From positions 248,001-312,000 of the forward strand of contig NZ_JAUDRZ010000008.1 in NCBI RefSeq assembly GCF_030380735.1: 64,000 nt of DNA, written 5' to 3'. Position 1 is the stretch's first letter. Each line of letters begins with the position of its first letter. The DNA is from Rhizobium sp. S152 (GTDB lineage: Bacteria > Pseudomonadota > Alphaproteobacteria > Rhizobiales > Rhizobiaceae). Below the pieces are notes generated by a model. It made no database searches. It worked only from the letters and a program-made list of their open reading frames with translations, and was not told the origin of the DNA. Shown here one piece after another: positions 27,290-34,128 of this stretch. The position numbers and the translations under genes were made by a program.

Positions 27290-27308
27290 CTATGCACACG
27301 AAGCTTGC
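27290..27308 (-). promoter_or_regulatory. Flagellar promoter-like element before the glycosyltransferase
   Basis: On the minus strand GCAAGCTTCG is followed by TGTGCATAG. The first ten bases are identical to the flhA element (43881-43890); the second half (ATAG) is shifted by one base. It lies 84 bp before the TTG start, in the 352-bp intergenic region 27206-27557, which holds no gene. Confidence 0.4.
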
Positions 27309-27480
27309 TTGAAACCGGTGAAACCCTCTGAACCCCCTGGAAAATAACGGGATTACGAACTGTTAACCACTCCCCTACCGGAACGCATTTCAGTAATTGT
27401 TTTAATCACTTCGCAATGAATGCCTGCGAAATTGACCCTCGACATGACGGGTTTGGCGGCCAGAATGATGGCGCCGAGTA

Positions 27481-27530
27481 GCATGAAGCTGGTCCGTCAT
27501 CGCCGGTATAGAAGTCCGGTATGTCCTCCT
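27481..27530 (+). promoter_or_regulatory. Flagellin leader/promoter element of flaA
   Basis: GCATGAAGCTG, then CCGGTA, then CCGGTATGTCC. The GCATGA begins exactly 77 bp before the flaA ATG, the same distance as for flaB and flaC. It is either a class III promoter or a structured 5-prime leader. Confidence 0.6.
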
Positions 27531-27557
27531 TTTTTATCTCGTTCAGGGGACAGACTC

Positions 27558-28445
27558 ATGACAAGCATTAACACAAACAACTCGGCGATGGCCGCACTCC
27601 AGACTCTGCGCAACGTCAACCAGGGTCTGACAGATACGCAGAAGGCCGTTTCGTCCGGCCTGCGCGTTGGCAAGGCTTCCGACAACGCTGCCTACTGGTC
27701 CATCGCCACCACCATGAAGTCCGACAACAAGGCCCTCTCGGCTGTTTCGGACGCACTCGGCATGGGTGCTGCCAAGCTCGACACAGCTTACACCGCTGTT
27801 GACAGCGCGATCGATATCGTCGGCGAAATCAAGGCCAAGCTGGTCGCTGCTTCTGAAAAGGGCGTCGACAAGGACAAGGTTCAGGACGAAATCACGCAGC
27901 TCCAGGCACAGCTTTACAGCGTTGCCCAGTCTGCTTCGTTCAACGGCGAGAACTGGGTCAACAACGCCGGCGGCACCGTCAGCGTCGTTTCCTCCTTCGT
28001 TCGCGGCACCGACGGCACCGTTTCGATCAAGACCACCGACTACGTTCTCGATGGCACCAACACGCTGTTTAACGGCGGCACCAGCGGTGGCATCCTGGGT
28101 GCTGATGGTACTGCATCGGACAAGTCGGTCTACAGCTTCACGATCGGTTCCACCACGACGCAGGGTGACATTGACGACCTGCTCACGGACGTCGAATCTG
28201 CTCTGAAGTCGATGACGACGCTCGGCTCGCAGCTCGGTTCGCTCCAGAGCCGCGTCGATATCCAGACCGACTTCGTATCGTCGCTGAGCGACTCGATCGA
28301 CTCCGGTATTGGCCGTCTCGTCGACGCCGACATGGAAGAGGAATCTTCCAAGCTCAGTGCCCTGCAGACGCAGCAGCAGCTGGCTATCCAGTCGCTGTCG
28401 ATCGCTAACTCCTCTTCGCAGAACATCCTCTCGCTGTTCCGCTAA
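27558..28445 (+). CDS. flaA: Flagellin FlaA
   Basis: A 295-residue flagellin. The N-terminal D0/D1 region (Thr-Asn-Asn-Ser-Ala-Met-Ala-Ala-Leu-Gln-Thr-Leu, Val-Ser-Ser-Gly-Leu-Arg-Val) and C-terminal D1/D0 region (Ser-Leu-Ser-Ile-Ala-Asn-Ser-Ser-Ser-Gln-Asn-Ile-Leu-Ser-Leu-Phe-Arg) are intact, with a short variable middle, as in rhizobial complex flagella. The ATG at 27558 gives the flagellin N-terminus. It shares long identical DNA tracts with flaB. Own leader and own terminator. Confidence 0.96.
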   Translation: MTSINTNNSAMAALQTLRNVNQGLTDTQKAVSSGLRVGKASDNAAYWSIATTMKSDNKALSAVSDALGMGAAKLDTAYTAVDSAIDIVGEIKAKLVAASEKGVDKDKVQDEITQLQAQLYSVAQSASFNGENWVNNAGGTVSVVSSFVRGTDGTVSIKTTDYVLDGTNTLFNGGTSGGILGADGTASDKSVYSFTIGSTTTQGDIDDLLTDVESALKSMTTLGSQLGSLQSRVDIQTDFVSSLSDSIDSGIGRLVDADMEEESSKLSALQTQQQLAIQSLSIANSSSQNILSLFR

Positions 28446-28475
28446 TAGACGGTCCGAGATCGTTACGAAAACAAT

Positions 28476-28508
28476 GGCGGCCGGGTATTTCCCGGCCGCT
28501 AATATTTT
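28476..28508 (+). terminator. Terminator after flaA
   Basis: A 9-bp GC-rich stem (28477-28485 with 28491-28499), 5-nt loop TATTT, followed by TAATATTTT. Confidence 0.85.
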
Positions 28509-28571
28509 AAGGATGGGTTAACGTGGCAGCTCCTAACCCACGGAATTTTATATTAATTTCCATTATCCAAT

Positions 28572-28587
28572 TTAAGCTTTCTTAACC
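28572..28587 (+). promoter_or_regulatory. CtrA-like half sites upstream of flaB (TTAA-N6-TTAACC)
   Basis: TTAA at 28572-28575 and TTAACCAT from 28582, separated by six bases rather than the canonical seven. TTAACCAT is itself the usual CtrA half-site octamer. It lies 140 bp before the flaB ATG. Confidence 0.4.
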
Positions 28588-28648
28588 ATATTGGGGTTTT
28601 ATGTGCTCATCGAAACGGTGAGTTGACCCTGCCAAGGAGCGGTCAACA

Positions 28649-28697
28649 GGCATGACGCTGACCACCGTTCCCGGTAGAAAACCCGGAATGTCCCTTC
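28649..28697 (+). promoter_or_regulatory. Flagellin leader/promoter element of flaB
   Basis: GGCATGACGCTG, CCGTTCCCGGTA, then CCGGAATGTCCCTT. GCATGA begins 77 bp before the ATG. Similarity to the flaC region extends about 30 bp further upstream (CGAAACGGT, AGCGGT). Confidence 0.65.
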
Positions 28698-28726
28698 ATA
28701 TCAATTCTGCCAAAGGGGCAAATTAG

Positions 28727-29617
28727 ATGACCAGCATTCTGACCAACAATTCCGCAATGGCCGCGCTCCAGACGTTGCGCAGCGTCAACAGCGACCTGTC
28801 GACGACTCAGGGCCGCGTGTCTTCCGGCCTGCGCGTTGGCAAGGCTTCCGACAACGCTGCCTACTGGTCCATCGCCACCACCATGAAGTCCGACAACAAG
28901 GCCCTCTCGGCTGTTTCGGACGCACTCGGCATGGGTGCCGCAAAGATTGATACGGCTTACACCGCTGTTGACAGCGCCATCGACCTGGTTGGCGAAATCA
29001 AGGCCAAGCTGGTTGCTGCCTCTGAAAAGGGCGTCGACAAGGGTAAGGTTCAGGACGAAATCACGCAGCTCCAGGCACAGCTTTACAGCGTTGCCCAGTC
29101 TGCTTCGTTCAACGGCGAAAACTGGGTCAACAATGCCGGCGGCACCGTCAGCGTCGTTTCCTCCTTCGTTCGCGGCACCGACGGCACCGTTTCGATCAAG
29201 ACCACCGACTACGTTCTCGACGCCACGAACACGCTGTTCAACGGTGGCACCGAAGGCGGCATCCTGGGTGCCACCGGCGTTGCATCGGACAAGTCGGTTT
29301 ATGGCTTCACGATCGGCTCCACCACGACGCAGGCCGAAATCGACAATCTGCTCACGGACGTCGAATCTGCTCTGAAGTCGATGACGACGCTCGGCTCGCA
29401 GCTCGGTTCGCTCCAGAGCCGCGTCGAAATCCAGACCGACTTCGTATCGTCGCTGAGCGACTCGATCGACTCCGGTATTGGCCGTCTTGTCGACGCCGAC
29501 ATGGAAGAGGAATCTTCCAAGCTCAGCGCCCTGCAGACGCAGCAGCAGCTGGCGGTTCAGTCGCTGTCGATCGCGAACTCCTCTTCGCAGAACATCCTGT
29601 CGCTGTTCCGCAGCTAA
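28727..29617 (+). CDS. flaB: Flagellin FlaB
   Basis: A 296-residue flagellin, very similar to FlaA throughout; differences cluster in the first 35 residues and in the variable centre (about residues 165-205). Same D0/D1 termini, ending Leu-Ser-Leu-Phe-Arg-Ser. It has its own leader and terminator, so it is a separate transcription unit. Confidence 0.96.
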   Translation: MTSILTNNSAMAALQTLRSVNSDLSTTQGRVSSGLRVGKASDNAAYWSIATTMKSDNKALSAVSDALGMGAAKIDTAYTAVDSAIDLVGEIKAKLVAASEKGVDKGKVQDEITQLQAQLYSVAQSASFNGENWVNNAGGTVSVVSSFVRGTDGTVSIKTTDYVLDATNTLFNGGTEGGILGATGVASDKSVYGFTIGSTTTQAEIDNLLTDVESALKSMTTLGSQLGSLQSRVEIQTDFVSSLSDSIDSGIGRLVDADMEEESSKLSALQTQQQLAVQSLSIANSSSQNILSLFRS

Positions 29618-29682
29618 TAATCGGAGCGCCCGATGGCGCTCTGAAAAGCTTGGATCGCCGGTCTTTCCGGCTGTTGCAATCG

Positions 29683-29714
29683 AAAGCCGTGCTCACCCGA
29701 GCACGGCTTTTTTC
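29683..29714 (+). terminator. Terminator after flaB
   Basis: A 12-bp perfect stem (29683-29694 with 29699-29710), ACCC loop, descending into a run of six T. Confidence 0.9.
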
Positions 29715-29719
29715 GTGCG

Positions 29720-29735
29720 TTAACCTTTTGTTAAC
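29720..29735 (+). promoter_or_regulatory. CtrA-type box upstream of flaC (TTAA-N7-TTAAC)
   Basis: TTAA 29720-29723, seven bases, TTAAC 29731-29735: an exact match to the alphaproteobacterial CtrA consensus. A second pair with N6 spacing lies at 29772-29785. Confidence 0.6.
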
Positions 29736-29798
29736 CGAACTGCTGTCTTTTGCGGTCAGCGAAACGGTATGTTAACCAAACTTAAGAAGCGGTTAGCA

Positions 29799-29846
29799 GG
29801 CATGAAGCTGATTTCCGTTACCGGTAACCGACCGGAATGTCCCTTT
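29799..29846 (+). promoter_or_regulatory. Flagellin leader/promoter element of flaC
   Basis: GGCATGAAGCTG, CCGTTACCGGTA, then CCGGAATGTCCCTT; GCATGA begins 77 bp before the flaC ATG. Confidence 0.65.
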
Positions 29847-29876
29847 TAAAATTTGCCATCAAGGGGCGATCTTTTC

Positions 29877-30785
29877 ATGACGAGTATTTTGACGAACGTC
29901 GCGGCGATGTCCGCGCTGCAGACTCTTCGCGGCATCAACAGCAACCTTCAGGACACGCAGGGGCGGGTATCTTCCGGCTATCGCGTCGCCGAAGCCAAGG
30001 ACAATGCCGCATACTGGTCGATCGCTACCACGATGCGTTCCGACAACAAGGCTCTGTCCGCCGTCTCGGATGCCCTCGGATTGGGCGCGGCCAAGGTTGA
30101 TACGGCTTACTCCGCGCTCGACAGCGCGATCGATATCGTTACGGAGATCAAGGCAAAGATCGTAGCCGCAACGGAAAAGGGCGTCGACAAGGCGAAGATC
30201 CAGGATGAGATTGGCCAGCTTCAGCAACAGTTGCTGAGCGTGGCGCAATCCGCGTCGTTCTCCGGTGAAAATTGGGTCGCCGGTAACACGACAAAGAGCG
30301 TGGTCTCATCCTTCGTGCGCGACGCGAATGGCGAAGTTTCCGTCAAGACGACGGAATATGTTCTGAACGACGCGTCCAGCGGTAATGTTCTGTTCGGAAT
30401 GACGAGCGTTGGGGGAATCGATACCGAAACCGGCATCATCGGCACTTCCTATGCCAGCGTTGGCTCCATTTTTGAGATGGATATCAATACGTTCAGCGTG
30501 GACGATATCAACGTGGCGTTGACGACGGTCGAGTCCGGTCTAGGCGCCCTGACCAAGGCGGCATCGCAGCTGGGTTCCATCTCGACCCGCATCGACCTGC
30601 AGGAGAGCTTTGTCTCCAACTTGAGCGACTCGATCGACTCGGGCGTGGGGCGTCTTGTTGATGCCGACATGGAAGAGGAATCCAGCAAACTGACGGCGCT
30701 GCAGACGCAGCAGCAGTTGGCAATCCAGTCGCTGTCGATCGCGAATTCGAGCGCCCAGAACGTTCTCACGCTCTTCCAGAACTGA
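29877..30785 (+). CDS. flaC: Flagellin FlaC
   Basis: A 302-residue flagellin with the same N- and C-terminal domains as FlaA/FlaB but diverged throughout (Gly-Tyr-Arg-Val-Ala-Glu-Ala-Lys in place of Gly-Leu-Arg-Val-Gly-Lys-Ala-Ser) and with a different variable centre (about 155-215). The symbol follows position; the third gene is called flaD in S. meliloti. Confidence 0.93.
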   Translation: MTSILTNVAAMSALQTLRGINSNLQDTQGRVSSGYRVAEAKDNAAYWSIATTMRSDNKALSAVSDALGLGAAKVDTAYSALDSAIDIVTEIKAKIVAATEKGVDKAKIQDEIGQLQQQLLSVAQSASFSGENWVAGNTTKSVVSSFVRDANGEVSVKTTEYVLNDASSGNVLFGMTSVGGIDTETGIIGTSYASVGSIFEMDINTFSVDDINVALTTVESGLGALTKAASQLGSISTRIDLQESFVSNLSDSIDSGVGRLVDADMEEESSKLTALQTQQQLAIQSLSIANSSAQNVLTLFQN

Positions 30786-30831
30786 TAGCGAATGGCCGCA
30801 GGCGGCAACGCCTGATATACGAAAGCATACG

Positions 30832-30871
30832 GAAAGCCGCACTCTTGCGATGCGGCTTTCTCTTTGTTTTT
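30832..30871 (+). terminator. Terminator after flaC
   Basis: A 10-bp stem GAAAGCCGCA/TGCGGCTTTC (30832-30841 with 30851-30860), 9-nt loop, then TCTTTGTTTTT. Confidence 0.85.
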
Positions 30872-31005
30872 GAAACATTATTCAAGATTGCGCGAAGCTT
30901 GCGGCGCTGGTCCTCTGGCTCTTGCGGACCCGGCATCGCTTGTTTACCTTCGCTTAACAGTTGATTTGTTTTCAGCGACAAGCCGGCTCGGGAAACCAGT
31001 CGGCG

Positions 31006-31050
31006 GGCATGACGCCAGGTCAGTCGCTGCCGGTAGTCCGGTCTTTCCCT
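31006..31050 (+). promoter_or_regulatory. Flagellin leader/promoter element of flaD
   Basis: GGCATGACGCC, GCCGGTA, then CCGGTCTTTCCCT. It is a shortened form: the two CCGG cores are 8 bp apart (11-13 in the others) and GCATGA begins 67, not 77, bp before the ATG. Confidence 0.55.
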
Positions 31051-31073
31051 CGCATCCCATTAAGAGCTTAACG

Positions 31074-32030
31074 ATGACCTATAGAATTTCGAGCGCCGGG
31101 CAGGTCAATGCTCTGGCAGCACTGCGCATCATCAACAGGGATACCGCGACCGTACAGCAGCAGACCTCGTCCGGGGCCCGCGTCGAAACCGCTTCCGATG
31201 ATGCGACCTACTGGTCCTATGCCAGCGTGATGCAATCGGACAGCAGTTCGCTCAACAATATTCACGATGCGCTCGGCGTCGGCGCTTCGAAGGTCGATAC
31301 GGCTTATACCTCGATGAACAGCCTGATCGATCAGCTCGGCGATATCCGCTCCTTGCTTGTGAGCGCGCAGGAGGCGGGCGTCGACAAGAACAAGCTCAAC
31401 ACAACGTTGAGCGAACTCAAGAGCCAGATGCAGACGACGGTCCAGACGACCAACTTTGCCGGGGAGAATTGGCTGCTGAACCGCGACACGAACCTGCCCA
31501 CCTCGCGTTCGGTCATCGGTGGTTTCGTGCGTGGTCCGAACGGCGACTACCAGATGCAGAACATCTCTTTCCCCGCCGGAGATACCGTCATGATCGACAT
31601 GAACGATGCAAGCCGGGGCCTCCTGACCAAGGCGGTCAATGCCAATACCGACGACACCACGCCGGCTCGCAACTACTACCTGCTCAATGCCGGTTCTTCT
31701 GCCGGAGCGGCCGGAAACGAGATCGCGCTTGACAGCAATACGACCGACGAACAGTTGAAGGACATGCTCGGCGTTGTCGACCAGCTGCTCGGCACCCTGA
31801 CGACGACGGCAGCTGGCCTTGGCATCATGAGTGCGCGTATCGACGACCGTGTTACCTATACAAAGAACATGGCCGATCTCACGGACAAGGGCCTCCATGC
31901 CCTGATCGATACCGATATGGACGAAGCCTCCGTTCGCCTCAAGTCGCTGCTCACGCAACAGCAGATGGGTACCGAAGCCGTCTCCATTTTGAACACGGCG
32001 GCAAGCAAGGTTCTGATCCTTCTGCAGTAA
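31074..32030 (+). CDS. flaD: Divergent flagellin FlaD
   Basis: A 318-residue flagellin homologue. The N-terminal domain is shared in outline (Val-Asn-Ala-Leu-Ala-Ala-Leu-Arg-Ile-Ile, Asp-Asp-Ala-Thr-Tyr-Trp-Ser-Tyr-Ala) but Met-Thr-Ser-Ile is replaced by Met-Thr-Tyr-Arg-Ile-Ser. The end reads Asn-Thr-Ala-Ala-Ser-Lys-Val-Leu-Ile-Leu-Leu-Gln instead of Asn-Ser-Ser-Ser-Gln-Asn-Ile-Leu-Ser-Leu-Phe-Arg. It is probably a minor or specialised filament subunit. No clear terminator follows. Confidence 0.88.
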   Translation: MTYRISSAGQVNALAALRIINRDTATVQQQTSSGARVETASDDATYWSYASVMQSDSSSLNNIHDALGVGASKVDTAYTSMNSLIDQLGDIRSLLVSAQEAGVDKNKLNTTLSELKSQMQTTVQTTNFAGENWLLNRDTNLPTSRSVIGGFVRGPNGDYQMQNISFPAGDTVMIDMNDASRGLLTKAVNANTDDTTPARNYYLLNAGSSAGAAGNEIALDSNTTDEQLKDMLGVVDQLLGTLTTTAAGLGIMSARIDDRVTYTKNMADLTDKGLHALIDTDMDEASVRLKSLLTQQQMGTEAVSILNTAASKVLILLQ

Positions 32031-32075
32031 TCGGGCATCGCCGTCAGCGTCAGGCGTTCTGGTGGCCTTCATCCT

Positions 32076-32096
32076 CGCGCAAGTTTGACCTCCTAG
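32076..32096 (+). promoter_or_regulatory. Flagellar promoter element before the FliH-motB operon (GCAAG-N9-CTAG)
   Basis: CGCGCAAG (32076-32083), nine bases, CTAG (32093-32096), then TTTCGAG. It lies 102 bp before the GTG start. Confidence 0.6.
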
Positions 32097-32198
32097 TTTC
32101 GAGCCGTGATGGCGCTGTGTGAAAATCGCGCCTGAGCGTTGTCTGATTGAAATGGGGCGCGGCATGTCGCAGTTGTCTGTTGGTACGAGGTGGTTTTT

Positions 32199-32837
32199 GT
32201 GAGCGCACAGCTTTCTCGCTACCTGAAGGATTTCGGCGAGCCGGTGGCGGTCATTCCTGCCGTGGAACCGGATGATCTCGCCGTCGACTTCGGCGTGCTG
32301 CTTGATTTGCCGCCGGCAGAGCCGGAAATCGACGTCGACGCCGAAAAGCAGGCCGCTCACGCGGCCGGACTTGCGGAAGCAACGGCGGCGCTGACGCAGA
32401 AGTACGAGGCCGAGGCCGAAACCATTGCGGCTGTGCACGAACGTCAGGTCGAAGAAATTCGCAACCAGTATGAGGTCGAGGCGGCGGCCTTGATTGCGAC
32501 GCGACTCGAGTCCATCGCCGCAGAGATTGCCGAACTCGTCAGCGCCAGCGTCGCAAAGGTGTTGGCCCCTGTCATGACCGAGTTTCTGGTCGACAAGGCC
32601 GTTGCCGATCTTGCGGCCGAATTGCGGGCCGCGATCATGGAAGGGGATGCCGGCTGCGTCGCAGTCAGCGGTCCGACGGTGCTCTTCGAGGCATTGAAAA
32701 AGCAACTTGGCAAGAAGGCGGATCTTCTTCGTCACCATGAAACGGGCGATCTCGATCTGACTGCAGAACTTGGCGACGCTGTGCTTGTGACTCGCGTGTC
32801 CGCTTGGGCGACGAGCTTGAAGAAAGTTGTGGAATGA
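32199..32837 (+). CDS. Coiled-coil protein upstream of motB; candidate FliH
   Basis: A 212-residue acidic protein with no membrane segment. The order is a short N-terminal region (about 1-40), a long Ala/Glu-rich coiled coil (about 48-105), and a globular C-terminus ending Thr-Ala-Glu-Leu-Gly-Asp-Ala-Val-Leu-Val-Thr-Arg-Val-Ser-Ala-Trp-Ala-Thr-Ser-Leu. This layout and the C-terminal strand-turn-helix resemble FliH/YscL, the stator-like partner of FliI, which has no other candidate in the window. GTG 32199 is preferred (CGAGG 8 bp upstream); GTG 32190 is possible. It overlaps motB by 4 bp. Function is inferred. Confidence 0.6.
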   Translation: MSAQLSRYLKDFGEPVAVIPAVEPDDLAVDFGVLLDLPPAEPEIDVDAEKQAAHAAGLAEATAALTQKYEAEAETIAAVHERQVEEIRNQYEVEAAALIATRLESIAAEIAELVSASVAKVLAPVMTEFLVDKAVADLAAELRAAIMEGDAGCVAVSGPTVLFEALKKQLGKKADLLRHHETGDLDLTAELGDAVLVTRVSAWATSLKKVVE

Positions 32838-34126
32838 GTGAAAGCGAGAACCACCACCACGGCAAGAACGAAATCATCATCGTCAAGAAACATGGCGGTG
32901 GCGATCACGGCGGCGCGCATGGCGGCGCCTGGAAGATCGCCTATGCCGACTTCATGACAGCGATGATGGCCTTCTTCCTCGTCATGTGGCTCGTCAACGC
33001 CGCCAACGAGGAAACCAAGGCCTCCGTCGCGACATACTTCAATCCGATCAAGCTTGCCGATGAAAAGCCGACCGAGAAGGGCTTGAAGAAGCCGGTCGAG
33101 CAGGCGGATGGCGAAGAGAAGCAGGACAAGTCGAAGGAGAAAGAGGACGAGCCCACGACAGGCGCGTCGGCTGCCAACGGCGACGACCAGACCTCTACGT
33201 CAGGCGACCAGACAAACTATTCGGAGGCCGACTTCTTCGAAAATCCCTACTCCGTGCTTGCCGAGATCGCGCAAGAAGTGGGACAGCAGGCAAATGTCAG
33301 CGCCAAGGGCGAGGGCGGTGCGGCCGATTCCGGTCCGGCGACCGGCGCGGACGGCGGTGAGGCCTATCGCGATCCGTTCGATCCCGATTTCTGGACGAAG
33401 CAGGTCGAGGTCACTCATGCCGACAAGCGTGACCCGAACGCGGCCGATGCGGCGCAGGATTCCGTCGAGCTTGCCAAGGCCGAAGCGCAAAAATCCGAGG
33501 AGTTGACCAAACCCGCCGACGTTGAAAAGGCGGATGCCGAAAACTTGCCAGCTGAAAAGGAAGCCAAGGCGTCTGACGGCATTGCAACGCAGGAGGAGCT
33601 GGCGGCTGCGCAAAGCGAGGCAGTCAAGGCGGGCGGGCAAACTCCCCAGGCCAAGGCCGAGGAGAAGAAACAAGCTGACGAGCTTCAGAAGGAAATCGCC
33701 CAGCAGATCGGCGGCGTTGCCGGCAAGCTTGCGGAAGGCTTGACGGTCACGCCCGCGGAGGGCGGCCTTCTCGTCAGCCTCTCCGACCAGAGCGACGATT
33801 CCATGTTCAATGTCGGCTCGGCCGTTCCCCGCAAGGAGATGGTGTTGGCGATGGAGAAGATCGGTGAGGTCCTCAAGGACAAACCCGGCGCTATCGTGAT
33901 ACGCGGCCATACCGATGGTCGTCAGTACAAGGGTGAGAACGAGAACTGGCGGCTCTCCATGGACCGCGCCCAGGCGGCTTATTACATGATCGTACGCGGC
34001 GGCATGGCCGAAAAGCGCATCTCGCAGGTTTCGGGCTTCGCCGATCGCAAGCTTAAGGACGCGGCCGATCCGTTTAGCGCCTCCAACCGTCGCATCGAAA
34101 TTCTGGTGCAGGCGGATCAGAGCTGA
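32834..34126 (+). CDS. motB: Flagellar motor stator protein MotB
   Basis: The 430-residue stator anchor. One membrane helix (about 38-58) carries the proton-channel aspartate Asp39 in Tyr-Ala-Asp-Phe-Met-Thr-Ala-Met-Met. A long acidic, Lys/Glu/Ala-rich linker (about 75-290) leads to the OmpA/MotB peptidoglycan-binding domain (Ile-Arg-Gly-His-Thr-Asp-Gly-Arg, Asn-Arg-Arg-Ile-Glu-Ile-Leu-Val). The linker is longer than in enteric MotB, a rhizobial trait linked to MotC. Starts at the ATGA overlap with the preceding gene; motC follows 2 bp later. Confidence 0.96.
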   Translation: MSESENHHHGKNEIIIVKKHGGGDHGGAHGGAWKIAYADFMTAMMAFFLVMWLVNAANEETKASVATYFNPIKLADEKPTEKGLKKPVEQADGEEKQDKSKEKEDEPTTGASAANGDDQTSTSGDQTNYSEADFFENPYSVLAEIAQEVGQQANVSAKGEGGAADSGPATGADGGEAYRDPFDPDFWTKQVEVTHADKRDPNAADAAQDSVELAKAEAQKSEELTKPADVEKADAENLPAEKEAKASDGIATQEELAAAQSEAVKAGGQTPQAKAEEKKQADELQKEIAQQIGGVAGKLAEGLTVTPAEGGLLVSLSDQSDDSMFNVGSAVPRKEMVLAMEKIGEVLKDKPGAIVIRGHTDGRQYKGENENWRLSMDRAQAAYYMIVRGGMAEKRISQVSGFADRKLKDAADPFSASNRRIEILVQADQS

Positions 34127-34128
34127 CC

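Noticed and set aside
27481..31050. Fla leader repeats as a mobile or CRISPR-like repeat
   Set aside because: Each copy is tied to a flagellin gene at a near-fixed distance, which fits duplicated regulatory DNA rather than a mobile or array element.
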